This document shows, one piece after another, positions 45,540-58,433 of a stretch of DNA of 64,000 nt. The stretch comes from Loripinus fragilis. Taxonomy: Eukaryota; Mollusca; Bivalvia; Lucinida; Lucinidae. Both the position numbers and the translations under genes were made by a program. The notes under the pieces are model-generated. The model did no database searches, was not told the DNA's origin, and worked only from the letters and a program-made list of their open reading frames with translations. The stretch is taken from positions 96,968,368-97,032,367 of the forward strand of contig OZ026516.1 in the NCBI GenBank assembly GCA_964019695.1, given 5' to 3'. Every line of letters begins with the position of its first letter. The first letter of the stretch is position 1.

Positions 45540-46890
45540 GTGCTACACACATCAAAGGGAGACTACTGGATTAACCGACAGATTTCAAAGAGTTGTAATA
45601 CCTGGTGGCATATCAGAATGGCTAGAGATATTGGCTGGTGTGCCTCAAGGCTCCATACTTGGTCCTCTTCTTTTCATAATGTTCATAAATGACATAGTTA
45701 AAGAAATTCATTCAAATATACGTCTTTTCGCAGATGACACCAGTTTATATATAATTGTAGATTTCCCTGATTCCGCTGCACAAATTCTTAATGTGGACCT
45801 GGAAAGAATCTATAAATGGGCAGTGCAGTGGCTAGTAAGGTTTAACCCAAATAAAACAGAATCATTACTTTTCTCTAGAAAATTAAATATACAACATCAT
45901 CCGACCCTCTTTTTTAATGACGTTCCCATACAAGAAGTTGTATCACACAAACATCTAGGGGTGTATCTTTCTCAACGTTGTGATTGGCATAACCATATTG
46001 ATTTTATTAAGGAAAAAGCTTGGTCTCGAATGAATCTTCTGAGAATGCTTAAATTCACCATTGATCAGAAATCGCTTGAAACTATCTACTTCACTTATAT
46101 ACGTTCTCTATTAGAATATGCTGATATCATATGGGATAACTGTTCACAACAAGAATGCTACGAGATTGAAAAAATCCAACTTGAAGCTGGACGCATAGTA
46201 ACTGGCTCAACGAAACTTGTTGAAATCAACAAACTCTATAAAGAACTTGGCTGGCTGAAACTCTCTGAAAGAAGAGACCTTCATAAACTTTTCTTGTTTT
46301 TCAAAATGGATCATGGTTTGGCACCTCTTTACTTATCAAATCTTCTCCCACCCCATGTTGAAGATGTAACCTCCTATAGGCTGCGTAATGCAGGAAACTA
46401 TGTAGGTATTCATGCAAACACACGTACATATGCAGATTCTTTTCTCCCATCAACTATTCAAGCGTGGAATAACCTTCCTGACTCAATCAGATCTGCTGAT
46501 ACTCTAGCCACATTTAAGCATCTTCTTACTCAGGACACTCCCAAAGTACCCAAATACTATTTTTGTGGTGACAGATTCTACCAAGTATTACACACACGCC
46601 TACGAACAGAATGTAGCTCATTGAACCAGCATCTTCACAAACGCAATTTGGTAGGCAACCCTTATTGTATAAGTGGTGAAGTTGAAAGCAACACTCACTA
46701 TCTCTTGACCTGTCCCCGCTACACTCACATGCGTGATGAAATGGTCACGTCAATTAGCCAAATAACAAACCTGACAATAACAACTGATGTACTTTTGTTT
46801 GGCAATGATGAGGTTTCAGATGAAGTTAATACTACAATATTTGAGGCAGTACAGAAATTTATAAAAACTTCAAAGCGGTTTGCAAATTAA
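45540..46890 (+). pseudogene. 5'-truncated non-LTR retrotransposon reverse transcriptase
   Basis: An open frame of about 420 codons (45,631-46,890) that reads in the same frame upstream to about 45,540 without an ATG. RT boxes AGVPQGSILGPLLF and LFADDTSLYI (catalytic Asp-Asp) lie at the start, followed by the thumb region (HKHLGVYLSQRCDWHNHI, RSLLEYADIIWDN). The C-terminal part has a Cys/His cluster around PYCISGEVESNTHYLLTCPRY, usual in Jockey/CR1-like proteins. The endonuclease and N-terminal RT are missing here, the usual outcome of incomplete target-primed reverse transcription. The frame is uninterrupted, suggesting a fairly young insertion. Confidence 0.85.
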
Positions 46891-47074
46891 TAATACAGCG
46901 CTTTAGTTTCTTGGATATTGGCACAACACAAAACAAATCAGTGTATTTCCACTCTGCTATCGTGTATGAATTCATCTCTTCTTTCTATGTCAGCAACCTC
47001 AAGTAGTGCCTCTTTGAAATTGAGTATAATGATCCAGCGGCAAAATAATAGCAATGGTGGTTCACTGAGGTTGT

Positions 47075-47075
<1 letters not shown>

Positions 47076-47110
<35 letters not shown>
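47076..47110 (+). repeat. (CT)n microsatellite
   Basis: About 17 CT units. It lies downstream of the retrotransposon frame and within its probable 3' tail region. Confidence 0.85.
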
Positions 47111-47111
<1 letters not shown>

Positions 47112-47929
47112 AGTTCTTCTTTACACATGTAATAGCTATGATGCTTTTTATTATAAGCATATAATTTGTTGAGTAAACATGTAACATAATACAATTCCTG
47201 AGCTGGCATAATTAGTTGAATATTTCGTCTTGGTTTTGGTAGCATCTGGGCATTCCAGATTGAATCTGGGGCGCTCAGACGTTTCCAAAACGAATCTGCT
47301 CTAGTGTCGTAAGCTGTTATAAAAATGCTAGTCAGCGCCATACACATTGCTCATTGTATGCAGGAGATGATTGCTATAAGCAGTGATGCTTGTTATCAGA
47401 TCCTGTCATGTGCTCATGTATAATAATGTATTATTTACTCATGCTATGTAATTTCGAAATAAAATATTGTTTAAACTAAGCAGTGGTTCTTTTCAGATGC
47501 GTCCCTTTTGGGATCATCTCTTTAACCAGAGGGAGCGAATTCTTTCCTTTTAGAGCAGCTCCTTGTGGTATGGAAAATCACTTTTACAACATTAGGTGAC
47601 CTCCATTGAATGTTCCTATTTTTATTACGCACGTGCGTAACTGCGTAATTGGATCTACGTCAATTCCCCTTAGCAGTTTCGGCTATCTTACGACTAAGGC
47701 ATTTATTTTGAGTGTAAATTGACGACAGTTTGTGCAGATGCATGACACTCCCAAAAATAATTCAAAAGATCGTGCATTACATTAAAACGTCCCCAAGTCA
47801 ACACTCCCTAAGTTGACAAAACATACAAAAACGAGCCTCATCCTCATGTGATTTTATCTACATACCATAATAGATTAACACAAATTGTGACATAGAAAAG
47901 GACCTGGGACCAAATACAACTGAACATTC

Positions 47930-48580
47930 ACTCCCAATCATTCATAGCAATATTAGAAGCATCTGAAATAAAATGGATTTCATTTCTGAACATTTTTTAG
48001 ATTTTAATATTCTATGTTTCACAGAAACCCACTTAGATGCAAACATTTTATCGGATGCTTTCATCTCAACGGATAAATTTTGATGTTCCACACGAAAGGA
48101 TTGAACATACCATGGTGGAGGATTATTTAACATATCTGTCTCACGAACTTGTTAACAAACGCAGATATGACATGGAACGCTTCTGGAGTTTCGCAGAAAT
48201 TTACGGAAAAGGGACAGATTAAAAATGAAGGCAGTACACATATGTAAAGCAATAGACTGGGCTATCTATCTCTTGTTACTGGCTCGATCTTTTGATCATT
48301 ATGCCAGGCTAACTTTAAACGTTTTTGAAACAAAGTAAATAATGAAAAACATGCTAAGGAATCTTTTTACAATAACAAGGAATTACCTATTACGGATTTT
48401 GAAAACAACGATAAGGGGAAATTTTGGCAAGTTATTAGACATTTTGTTTAAAATAACAGTTCTTCTTCATCAATTCCTTCTCTTTCTTCTACTCTTCCTT
48501 CAGGCGAAAAACACAATGGTATTTTACTGATAGTGCAAAAGCAAATTGTTTACAACCATTGCGCCATTTTCACCACTTAT
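47930..48580 (+). pseudogene. Decayed endonuclease and linker part of a non-LTR retrotransposon
   Basis: Translating with allowance for stops and shifts gives the AP-endonuclease start typical of Jockey/CR1-type elements: HSNIRSI, then DFNILCFTETHLDANI (catalytic Glu box), later YLSHELVNKRRYDME, and a linker region KESFYNNKELP, KFWQVIRHF. In-frame stops (for example after HSNIRSI) and shifts show it is dead. It lies downstream of the RT fragment at 45.5-46.9 kb, so the two are separate insertions or a rearranged pair. Confidence 0.65.
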
Positions 48581-48810
48581 TTGCAGGTTTCTAGAATTAA
48601 AAAGCATTAAATGATTGGCGTAAACCTCTATTCCATTGGTTTGGTTTAAACAATATTTTATTTGTAACTAGACATGTATATTACAGTACAGAAATATCAT
48701 GGTACAGGATCTGACAGTAAGCAAGCGCTTATATTCCATTAATTTATTTATTTTATTTTGAAAGCATACACTTTAACGATTAGAAATATTGTACGAAAAA
48801 TGAAACCACA

Positions 48811-49274
48811 GGCAGGGCTCACCCTGCCATTACCCATTGTAGTCATTTGCTTCTAAAAATGAAGAGTGGCTACAATAATAAGTCATTGGCTAAAAGTACA
48901 CTCTAGGTGGTTGAAAAATTACAAAATTGTGAAAAGGTTTATTTTGATCAGCTTTTGGATGCTCCAATAGTGATTCACATTTTATCATAGTGCCATATTT
49001 AACTCTTTGGATCCTACCATCAGAGTGTCAAAGCGTTTGGATCCAGATCAGGCCCGACATTTTGTCGGGCCTGATCTGGGCCCAAACTGTTTGCAGAGGT
49101 TATCAGCAGACGACAAAAGTCGCTGCTAGTGGGCAAAGAGTTATATACAGAACAACTTGCTGATACTACTTTCTAGTTTAACCCTTGGCTAAAGTCAATT
49201 TCATTTGGCTCCAACTTTTACGATTTGGCTAAAGTGTTGGCTACAACAAATTCTGAGCCAGGGTAAGCCCTGGC
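48811..49274. mobile_element. TIR element N with nested element M
   Basis: Outer inverted ends 'ggcagggctcaccctgcc' and 'agggtaagccctggc'. Within it, 49,000-49,144 has its own inverted ends ('taactctttgg' and 'caaagagtta') and a perfect hairpin 'gatcaggcccgac..gtcgggcctgatc' (49,041-49,083). A diverged relative of M is at 35,307-35,490. Confidence 0.7.
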
Positions 49275-49583
49275 ATGGTGCTGGAATGACAGAAAAAATG
49301 ACAATATACTATAAGATACGCATTTTATTTCATATCCTTCTGAAAGCCAGATTAAAATCCATGTTAGTTTACGTGTACATGTAGTTGAATTCTAGGTAAA
49401 TTCATTGCACTGGATAATGGTAACCTTTCTCACAAAGGTATCGGTGGTTCTTGGTAACAACCTGTGAAGAAACAAAAAAATCTTAAAAAAATGATTGTTC
49501 TGAATCTCTGGAAGTAGGTACATGCAATGTATAATACTACCTAATCTCAGCTGCTAACAAAAAGGAAGGTTTATAAGTAATGC

Positions 49584-49633
49584 TTATACCATGGGTCGTC
49601 CGCCTGTACGTGGAGATAATCCACAAGCTTTAA
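49584..49633 (+). mobile_element. Left half of split D element
   Basis: 'ttataccatgggtcgtccgcc' to 'ccacaagcttta', as in the intact copy at 41,877. The element resumes at 51,861. Confidence 0.75.
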
Positions 49634-51860
49634 TATCAGACGTAACATCAAACGTTGGGGTCACGCTTGTTACATTACATAATGACGTCGTCTTTCTGAA
49701 CGTCGTTTTCACCATTTTCTAATTGCGTCTTTTAATTGGAAATGTTCTTTCATTCATTTGAACATTTCTACAAGTATAAATAAAAATAAAATCCGCATGC
49801 ATATTTTACCCATATATATATTTACATACTGTAGGAGTTTATGACAGATACCCGTCAAACAGGGGTTTGTTGAAGTGACTCTTCTACTTTTTTCACAGTT
49901 CTTGTTTTCTGCGTCCTATTTTGAAAGTCTTTTGGTTCAACTGTTTTTGTGTTCTTCTGTTTTTCCCTGTACTTAGTCAAATATTCCCTTTGGCGATCTT
50001 TAATTTGCTGTCATTTTAGTCTATAGTTCCAATGTCTTACAGATTCATGGTTTTGAGAGTGCTGTTTGTTTTGACTTGGACTTGATCTCGATGCATAGTA
50101 TCTGGTATTTCTATCTTTTCTATTTACAGCCTTTAATCTCTTATAATGTTGAAATGATTCTTTCAGTTGCTATCCTACAAAATAAGCGAAGTAAACACTT
50201 AAAAATAAAAAATAAAAACTCCAGCTGTAAAGTTTTTAGAACTAATTTTTCGCAAAACTTTTTTATCTTCAATTTTAGCGAAATGTGTTCAAGATGAAAG
50301 ATGTAGAGGAGACTTTCCGCCAACTTCTCCAAATGGTCTGTTGCTTATGGCTAAAACGGATTTTTGTGTATATAGATGAAGATTTTGAAATAAATTGAAT
50401 TCGTCCTATTTCTAAGTATTTTATTGACAGGTAAAAATGCATATAGGCGTGACAGAAAGGGGTAGTATCAAAGAATATTCGTAAGCGGTGCATATTCCGT
50501 TTATTCAAAGGCTGTGCACAACGTAAAACCGCATTTAACATGCTCAGAATTTACAATGCATATGCAGAATCAGTTTTAAGCAGGTGCATTTATACATGTA
50601 GGAGCAAAGGTTGTGTTTTCACATGACTCGCAAGTTTTCTCTAATGCACGTGCTATGAAATGAAGTGTTTTGAGATGACCCACCAGCTTAACGCACGAGC
50701 TGATTAAGCGCGATTTCCATTATATTTGAACAAGCCATCCATCGCTTTAGTAATTAAATTTGGGCGGTGCAATGTTACTGTTGACTGGCATCTTGGACTT
50801 GGTATATTGCGCTTTGCTTAAAATGTCAAAAAAGGGCATCTAAGCACAGAGGAATCGCCAACATCTTGGATGGTGATATTGTTTGGAGAAGTTGGCGGAG
50901 GTGTTACGGAATGCTTTACGTCGGGAGAAGTTTTTCGATAAATGATGTAGTAAAAAGCTATCGCGAGACAACAGTTCTAAAAACATTACAGCTGCAGTTA
51001 AATAAACCTACACGAATACCGTATAGATATATGGATGCCTTGACAGCTGTAATCTTACACGTTACGTGTCTAAAACGCAACTTTGACAAATTTTAAGACA
51101 CCTGAACAGAACAATTCTAATACTGTTTGCAAAATCTTAAAAAAAATGTTTGGAATTAAAAAAAAATAATCTCAAAATGTATATAAAAAACATATTCAAA
51201 ATTTAAATATTAAAAGGCATATATCAGATATTATTTTTTTAAATATGTGTTCACCGTAACAACGTTTTTTGTGTAAACAAAAATGCGACAATTTTAAGAA
51301 GCTATAAATATAATGCTAAAACTAATTTTTAAATATCCAAGAGTTTCTATATTTCGAATTTACAAATAATAATCTAAATGTATGTCAAATTTAAATATTT
51401 TACAATTATTTTAATTGAGCTTCATTTTATAGGATTTTTGGAAAAACGTGACGCAAAAACGGCCATTTATTTAGAAATCTTCCAAATTTTACCTTTGCGT
51501 GCTGTCGCGTTCATCTTCTTTTTGGCCAATCGGCGTAAGATTCACGTGCCATCTATACTGGTCACAGGGATCGTGACCTAAAAATTCCGACATTCGATCA
51601 TTAATTGAAATTTCTGTGTAATTTTTTTCAATCTTGCGTGAAAAAGTTTTGTTACATTTTTCAATGTAATGTTGACGTTTCCCGTTATTTAAACCATCGA
51701 ATTATATGCACTTTTCTTGATTTATATCTTGCAAAAATACATAGGAAAGAATAGAATAGCATTGACTCCATGATAGTACTCATTACATTTTTCCTATTAT
51801 GGTGTTGACACAAATAAACAAGAAATAATGGTCACACGTTTGACGCCCCAGCTTTTGACG
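49634..51860. mobile_element. 2.2-kb insertion within a D element
   Basis: TTAA stands at both junctions (49,630-49,633 and 51,861-51,864), suggesting a 4-bp duplication. The two ends share weak inverted similarity ('caaacgttggggtcac' against 'caaaagctggggcgtc'). Inside, inverted segments of about 130 bp at 50,205-50,340 and 50,875-51,005 share 'ccgccaacttctccaaa' and 'gctgtaaagtttttagaact'. Short open frames occur on both arms (WRSWR..., LKTLQLQ), but no transposase is recognised. Confidence 0.6.
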
Positions 51861-51992
51861 TTAAAGCGAGTGGATTATCTTGCGTACAAGCGGACAAACA
51901 TTGTATATCTATTCTATAACACCTACATCAGTGTATACCTTGTACATCACCAGATATATCGTGCTAAAGTTGGTAAGGGTAGTATACTCACT
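51861..51992 (+). mobile_element. Right half of split D element
   Basis: 'aagcgagtggattatcttgcg' to 'gttggtaagggtagtata', matching the second half of 41,877-42,047. Confidence 0.75.
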
Positions 51993-52288
51993 GCTTATTA
52001 GACCCCCGCACAGTCTTAGAAAACCAAACAGTGAAGAACTAGATGAAATGCAGCAAAATAACGCATTTCACCAGAGTCTTCACTGTTTGCCAAGCTTAAA
52101 ACAATCTTCAGGGACAAAACAAAAACATGACGATTTAGAAAATTCTTCCTGATACCATTTTAAAGTACAGAATGGGCAGTTCCATACTAATTGTATTAAT
52201 TTGTATGGCAAAATCCAAGCCATCAGAACAAAGAAGTTAAATGAAGAGAACTAGACTTGTATATTTCAAACACTGTTTCCTCAACCAT

Positions 52289-52527
52289 ATGAGCAGTGAC
52301 ATGTGATTTCCAACAATGTGGCATTTTGACAAGTGTAGACTCAAATGAGCCTATGTAGCCTGCTCTTACGCTTAGAAGCTCCAAATGATGTTCAGTTATT
52401 AGCTTAATATTCACAGAATATTCAAGCGACTAGCCAAGGCTCTGATCAGACTGCGCGTATGCGCATGCTGATCTTAGGTTTTGCTGGTCGTACACACCAC
52501 ATTGTTTGAAATCCCATGTCGCGGCTC
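52289..52527 (+). mobile_element. MITE family A, copy 6
   Basis: Full-length 239-bp copy from TGAGCAGTGACATGTG to CATGTCGCGGCTCA. Confidence 0.85.
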
Positions 52528-53011
52528 ATTATGTTCATTCACATGGATGAACCCATTTGCAAAACAAGGGGCATAGCTAATGATAAATTATGCATTTCTT
52601 TTGAATGTTATTCAGGTAATTCACTTATTAGCTATTATAAGCTTATCAGATTCAAGACTGTATAGTTTATGTTGTACCCTGCTTATATGGAATGAGTGAA
52701 TAAGGGGAATCGACGCTGTATTAAATTGATGACCAATTTTGCCAATACAGCCTAAAACCTGTGTAAGACGGCCACTCTCAAAAAGACGGAAAATTGGTTT
52801 TCAAGACCAATTATCACTTAATGCAGGTCAAAAGTATTGCAGAATGTTCCTAGGTGGGGGCTGGGAGCATTCTGCATTACTTTCGACTTTCGTTAATCTA
52901 CCATCTGTCATTCAGATCTTTGTTTTGTCTATTCTGAGTGGCCTTTTACACAGGTTTTACTGTATGCATATTTGTTTGATTATCATCCAAGTGCGATGCT
53001 TTTAGATATAA

Positions 53012-53240
53012 TGGGCATCGACGCGACAAAACTTGTCCTCGGGGTCTCCGATAAGGTTATGTTCTACCAGCATGCTCAGCTACAAAGGCTAGCTAAATTT
53101 CAGTTGTAGCAAATTTAGATATGATATTTTCCAATAAGCAAACAACAAAAGCACTGATCATACTCTTCATATGCGCAGGTTGGTCTGCGCTGTTGTTGTT
53201 CACCAAACCCGGAAACAGGTTTTCTCGCGTCGCGGCCCTA
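53012..53240. mobile_element. MITE family C, copy 2
   Basis: Diverged copy of 8,312-8,550: 'tgggc..acaaaacttgtcctcggggt' on the left, 'aaacaggttttctcgcg' on the right, with the core 'gctacaaaggctagcta' conserved. Confidence 0.8.
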
Positions 53241-53511
53241 TTCCTACGGAGATGTTTTCAATTACCAAATTTGCAAAGAGCAATATTTTAAAATACATAT
53301 CTTAAAAAATCACAAGGAGATCTACCAATTAGTATCTATCAGCTGACAAAGTTTGAAGCGCATAGAGATAACTTGATTATAACTTTGGGTTAAAACGCCA
53401 CAAAAAGGGATAACCGTCCCGCAATGACCATAGCTGTTGACATGGGACGTAAAGCAACAAAAACAAACAAACAAACGAAAAGGGATAATTTAGACTAAAA
53501 TAAGTGTCGAG

Positions 53512-53626
<115 letters not shown>

Positions 53627-54376
53627 TTCAAAACCCTTACTTAATCTGATTTGAAAGGGCGCACCTACGCAGAGACACAGACACAGACAAGCCGAAACCA
53701 ATATACTCCCCGCCTTTTCAAAGTTACGGGCTTAAAAACACCAATTCTGTATGTCATTAATGTAAATTTGGCGCAAGGCAATTGATGCCTTGCTCTGTAT
53801 ATGTCATGTGTGTGAAATGTGATATTTAGTTGAAAGAAATTCTAAACATGTGATATTTGACCTCCTCCATGACATTGAACTAGCAGCCCAGTAAGTGCAG
53901 TCCTCGTTCTGTAAATCCTCTGATTGAACTAAACGTGTGCCTGTGACATTTGTATAATCGGACCAGCGCGTTCAGTAGAGAAGGAAGAAGCCAAGCAAAA
54001 TATGTACATGTGATCTTTGTGTGAGTGTAATACTTCAATAATAAGACCAAGGATTCTGTAGATATCGACTGTACAAAACTTCTCTACATGTGAACTTTGA
54101 CATCCGACTGTAACCTCAATCTTGAGGCAGGGTGGTCGAAACCTTCGCTCTGCACATTTTCAATGGAACTAGCACAAAATGAGATCGGCCAAGACAAAAA
54201 TATAAACTCATATCAGCCTAGCATCCTTTTTGTTGGGCAAAGGCAAACAGTGCAGACCCAGATCAGACGAGAATGTTCGCTAACAGAATGTTATATTAAA
54301 ATTTGAAAAAAGCACACTAGTTCTTAAAACGGCAATGGACTGGTCCTATTGATAACGGTAGGAAATGTCATACATT

Positions 54377-54410
54377 TGAGCCGTAACATGAGCTTTCCAA
54401 CAATGTGGTT
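54377..54410 (+). mobile_element. MITE family A, terminal fragment (copy 7)
   Basis: Only the left inverted repeat remains ('tgagccgtaacatgagcttt' and 'ccaacaatgtgg'). Confidence 0.75.
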
Positions 54411-54591
54411 TATTATATAACTAAGTAAAAAGGCCGATTTTCATTGGCTTAGAGCGCTCACGTGGCCAGTCTACATATTGTCATATTCACTGGCTGGCGC
54501 GCGCTTGCCGGTGAATATTAGTTACTAAAATTAGACTCCTTGTGTTTAGCGTCGCTAATTATCCTATCGTAGTTGCCGAGAAAGCAACAAA

Positions 54592-54880
54592 TCACGCACT
54601 GGAGCTGATCTATTCCGATTTTATTGCACAATAAACGACAAAAACAAATTTGAAGTCTCCAGCTTCTTCCTAATTTCCGCCTTTGCACTGAAGACCTCCC
54701 GCCAATACTTAGACCACGTCGCATACGTTTACATGTATTTGTAACGTCTTTCAAGCGTAAAAACGACGTTACACCGTCTAACGCCATGAATGACGTCATT
54801 TTCCAGTAAAACAATGACGTCAGCTATCACACGTTTTCCCTGCGCTTTCAAAGCTGTGAATTATTGTTTGATATATCACA
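54592..54880. mobile_element. Element family E, copy 2 (palindrome lost)
   Basis: Follows the non-palindromic part of the 44.47-kb copy from 'tcacgcactggagctgatct' to 'gatatatcaca'. It lacks the preceding palindromic arm. Confidence 0.75.
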
Positions 54881-56122
54881 CTATTTAGTGCTGCAGCAGA
54901 CCCACCATATTGTGACACATACCGGTCCCCACAAGGTAACAAGCAGCAACATATATCAAATTAAAGCTAAAAGTCTCCCGAATCAAAAAATGCATGATGC
55001 CACCACGGTATGTTGGTGCGTAAACTTTTACGAGTCATTAAAAAAGGACACCCATACAAATAAATAACTTTACTAATAAAACTTCATTTAAACCTGAGAT
55101 CAAAAACATTGCTAAAGTTGGTATAATGTGAACACAAAATGATACAGAAGGATGCTGGAAATACTTTGCATTATACATGGGATGCAAACAAGTCCAAATA
55201 CACTGGCGGTGAAAGGTCATTAGGTACATTAGTCACGAAAACCCATGATTTTCTAGAATACTTTTTGACAAAAGGTCCTCCTTATGTATAACTGTATTGA
55301 AAACAAGTTTAAATATTATCAATGGCATCTGGGAAGCAAACAGTGCATATTTTCACTACCATTTATTGGAGCGAAAAATTGTATGGCCCACCAAAAAGGG
55401 TATCCATACAAGTAACAAATTTACTGATAAAAATCAAATTAAACCAATGATCAAAAGCAGTGCTGAAGTTGGCATAATGTGAACACTAAATGATACATTA
55501 GGATGCTGAAAATATTATTATTCATGTGTAAGGTTCATATAGGTCCAAATACACCGATGGCGAAAGGTCATTAAGTACATTAGTCGCGAAAACCCATGAT
55601 TTTGTAGAATATTTTCTGGCAAATGATCTCTTTTGGTATAAATATATTGAATACAAGTTAAAATTTTGACAACTGACATCTGGTAAGCAAAATGTGCATG
55701 ATGCCTCTTCCATATGTAGGGTAAAAATGTTTACGGCCTTTCAAGGAAGGGTACCCATAAAATTAAATAACTAAACTCATAAAATACCCCATTTAAACCA
55801 ATGATCAAATCTATGGTTCAAGTTTGTATAATTTGGACGCTAAATGACAAAATAGGCTGGTAAGATATTTTCTGTATAATATGAGGTGCAAATAAATCCA
55901 AATACATTGATGGCGCAAAGTTATTAAGTACATTTTGTCACGAAAACTCATGATTTTGTAGACGTTTTCAAGTCAAATGATTTCTGTAAGTACACATGTA
56001 TTAAAAACAAGTTACGTGTTATCAAATGCCATTTGGCAAGCTCCTACTCAAAATAGAATCACCCCAAATGAATAGATGATACATTTACGGTCCATCCATT
56101 TAGTAAAATCCGTATCAGATCT

Positions 56123-58433
56123 GAGCCCCCAGGGGTTTTGGGGATCTGGGGAGAATGGCTATTTATTTTCAGGGAGCTGGGGAGCATTGGTAATTATTTT
56201 CAGGGATTTGGGGAGCAAGTTCATAGTTTTGGGGATTTAGGGAGCCCTGCAAAAAAGTAAAAAAAATCTCACCTAAAAGGAAAAGCCTTCATTTTGTTTG
56301 ATTTTTTAAAAAAAAATCTTCTGCAGACCCCCCTTGGATATCTAAATGTATTTACTTTTCTGCTAACATGCTAATCTGGATTGTATTGATGACTGATATG
56401 GCAAATTATTTTTACTATCGTGGAAAATTCGACTTAAAATTGTTGATATTTAGGTTGATAATAACATATTTGGGAACACTCAGAATGCGCCGTATGGCAC
56501 CGTTTTAATAAAAAAAAATGCTGCACGCCCCCCCCCCCCCCCCCCCCCCTAGCATGAATCTGAATCCACGTAATTACAGGATATATCTTTGCGTCCGGTA
56601 AGTAATATATGCTGTAAAAACGTAAAACCTCCATTTTTTACATTTCTTTGGCTTCTGAGGGCTATTAACCCCCACCCCCCCCCCCTTGTTAAATGTGAAT
56701 GTATTTATTTTTGTGCCAAAGTGCGCATCTGGATTAATCTTAGAGAAAAATATGGCACAAAATTTGGGTTGTTGATTTATTATCCCAAAAAATGTTGATT
56801 TTTAGGTTGATAATAACTAACTTTGGAACACTCAGAATGCACCAGACCGCACCATTTTTATCAAATTTTCCCCACCCCCCTAGCACAAGTGATAATCAAC
56901 ATCATACCAGGGCTACCTACACATCTGGTATGCAATTGTCTATCTAGGATATTAGATGGGGTTTTTTATTATTAAAACTTTGATGAATGTTGATCAGATA
57001 TATTCTTGCTTGTTAAAACTGAAAGTAAACTTCGTATAGGGCTTATAGCAATTATTAAAAAACAACACTCTCTATGGTTACAAAATTAATGCTTTCACTG
57101 TATTTTAAAATAAATCTAGTTTCATCTATTGGAAAAAACAGCTGCCCCTCCCCCACCAAGAAAACCAAATGGTCTAGCTGTCACTAATAAAAAAATCAAG
57201 TCTAGAGAGCATTCCTCCATACCTACTCTACTAGGTACAGCAACAGAATTTTAAGGATGTCCCCATACTTTGAGCTATATATCATGCATTCCATTGAAAT
57301 AATTATATAGAGTTTATATTAATCGTTCCATTTGAAATATGGGATTTATAAACCGAGGGAGGTGGTAAATCCGATAAAGAAACGAGTGTGCTTGCGCACG
57401 AATTTCTTTATCGGATTTACCACCTCCCGAGGTTTATAAATCCCATATTTTAAATTGAATGATTTAATAAACTGTATATTACATGTATTCTGCTTGAACT
57501 GCTGCGATGGGGTAAAACTAGCGGGATCTTGACATGTCTAATTCTAACACGAGTAGTAATACATCAGCTAGCTGTTCCCTGGAAGCCCGCCTTTTTGGAA
57601 ATCTTCTTCATTGAGTCCACTTCAGAATTTCAAACGTCTGTAACTTTTTTTTATCAGTGAACGAAAACATAAAGTGTGGGTATTGATTTTCTTAGTTAGA
57701 TCGTAACAAACATTTTGGTACTAAATTCATTGTGATTTTCTAGAATTTTTCGTTTTCGTTCCTCGATCCTCCAGTTTCAGTGTTGGAAGACAGAAACGTT
57801 ATGCAACGTCATCACATGTGCAAATGACGTCATTTGTTAATGTTTGTGATGTCAAAAGTGCAGAGAAGCGTTATGCTTTTTTGAAAATTGTAAATAATAA
57901 AACGAAATTGAATATGACATGCGTTTCATCTCATCGATGCCTTGGGTCACCTGTGGTCAGGAAAAAGGAGTTCCGGCTAAAGGGATTTATTTCCCTAGAG
58001 AAAATAAATCTTTCTAGGTGTAAACAAAATTACCGATTTTATTTGTTTGATAAATCATGGTATTTTCCCGTCAAACATGTAATATATATTGTTTATTCCT
58101 TGGCCAAGGACTCTCTATTTATATAGAGTTCCCGTCCGTGGCTAAGTCCTATCTTTACATGTATAACGTAAAATATTAAGTGAATACTAAGTCATCTGCT
58201 CATGTATAGCTTCATAGTTTTTAAGCATGTGAATATAATCCTATGGAAAGAACTTTACATTTTAGAGTGAATGGGCTTATATTTTGGGGGATTTGGGGAG
58301 AAGCTGAATTAATTTTAAGGATTTGGGGTGCAAAGGAAAAATATTTTCAGGGAGCTGAGGTACTTTCAGGCATTTGGGGAGATAAATGCATTATTTTCAG
58401 GGATCAAGGGAGCACAAACCCCCCTGGAGCCTC
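56123..58433. mobile_element. 2.3-kb insertion in the left arm of the fold-back element
   Basis: Flanked by AGATCT at 56,117-56,122 and 58,434-58,439. The opposite arm has a single AGATCT at 59,223-59,228 in the uninterrupted context. Ends are GAG..CCCCCAGGGG and the inverse of CCCCCCTGGAGCCTC. Near both ends it repeats 'ttttcaggga.ttgggga'. It includes two tandem units of about 350 bp (56,270-56,880) with long C-runs. An open frame of 102 codons at 57,818-58,126 has no recognised domain. Confidence 0.75.
57335..57451. repeat. Near-perfect palindrome with about 50-bp arms
   Basis: Arms 'aatatgggatttataaacc' and on through 'gaggtggtaaatccgataaagaaa', repeated inverted after a short loop ('cgagtgtgcttgcgcacg'). 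It lies inside the 2.3-kb insertion and may be a small nested hairpin element. Confidence 0.85.

Noticed and set aside
46985..47347. A 120-codon minus-strand frame downstream of the RT
   Set aside because: It includes an Arg-Glu run from the (CT)n microsatellite and is otherwise featureless.
57818..58126. A 102-codon frame in the 2.3-kb insertion as a transposase
   Set aside because: No transposase motif, too short, and no second copy to compare.
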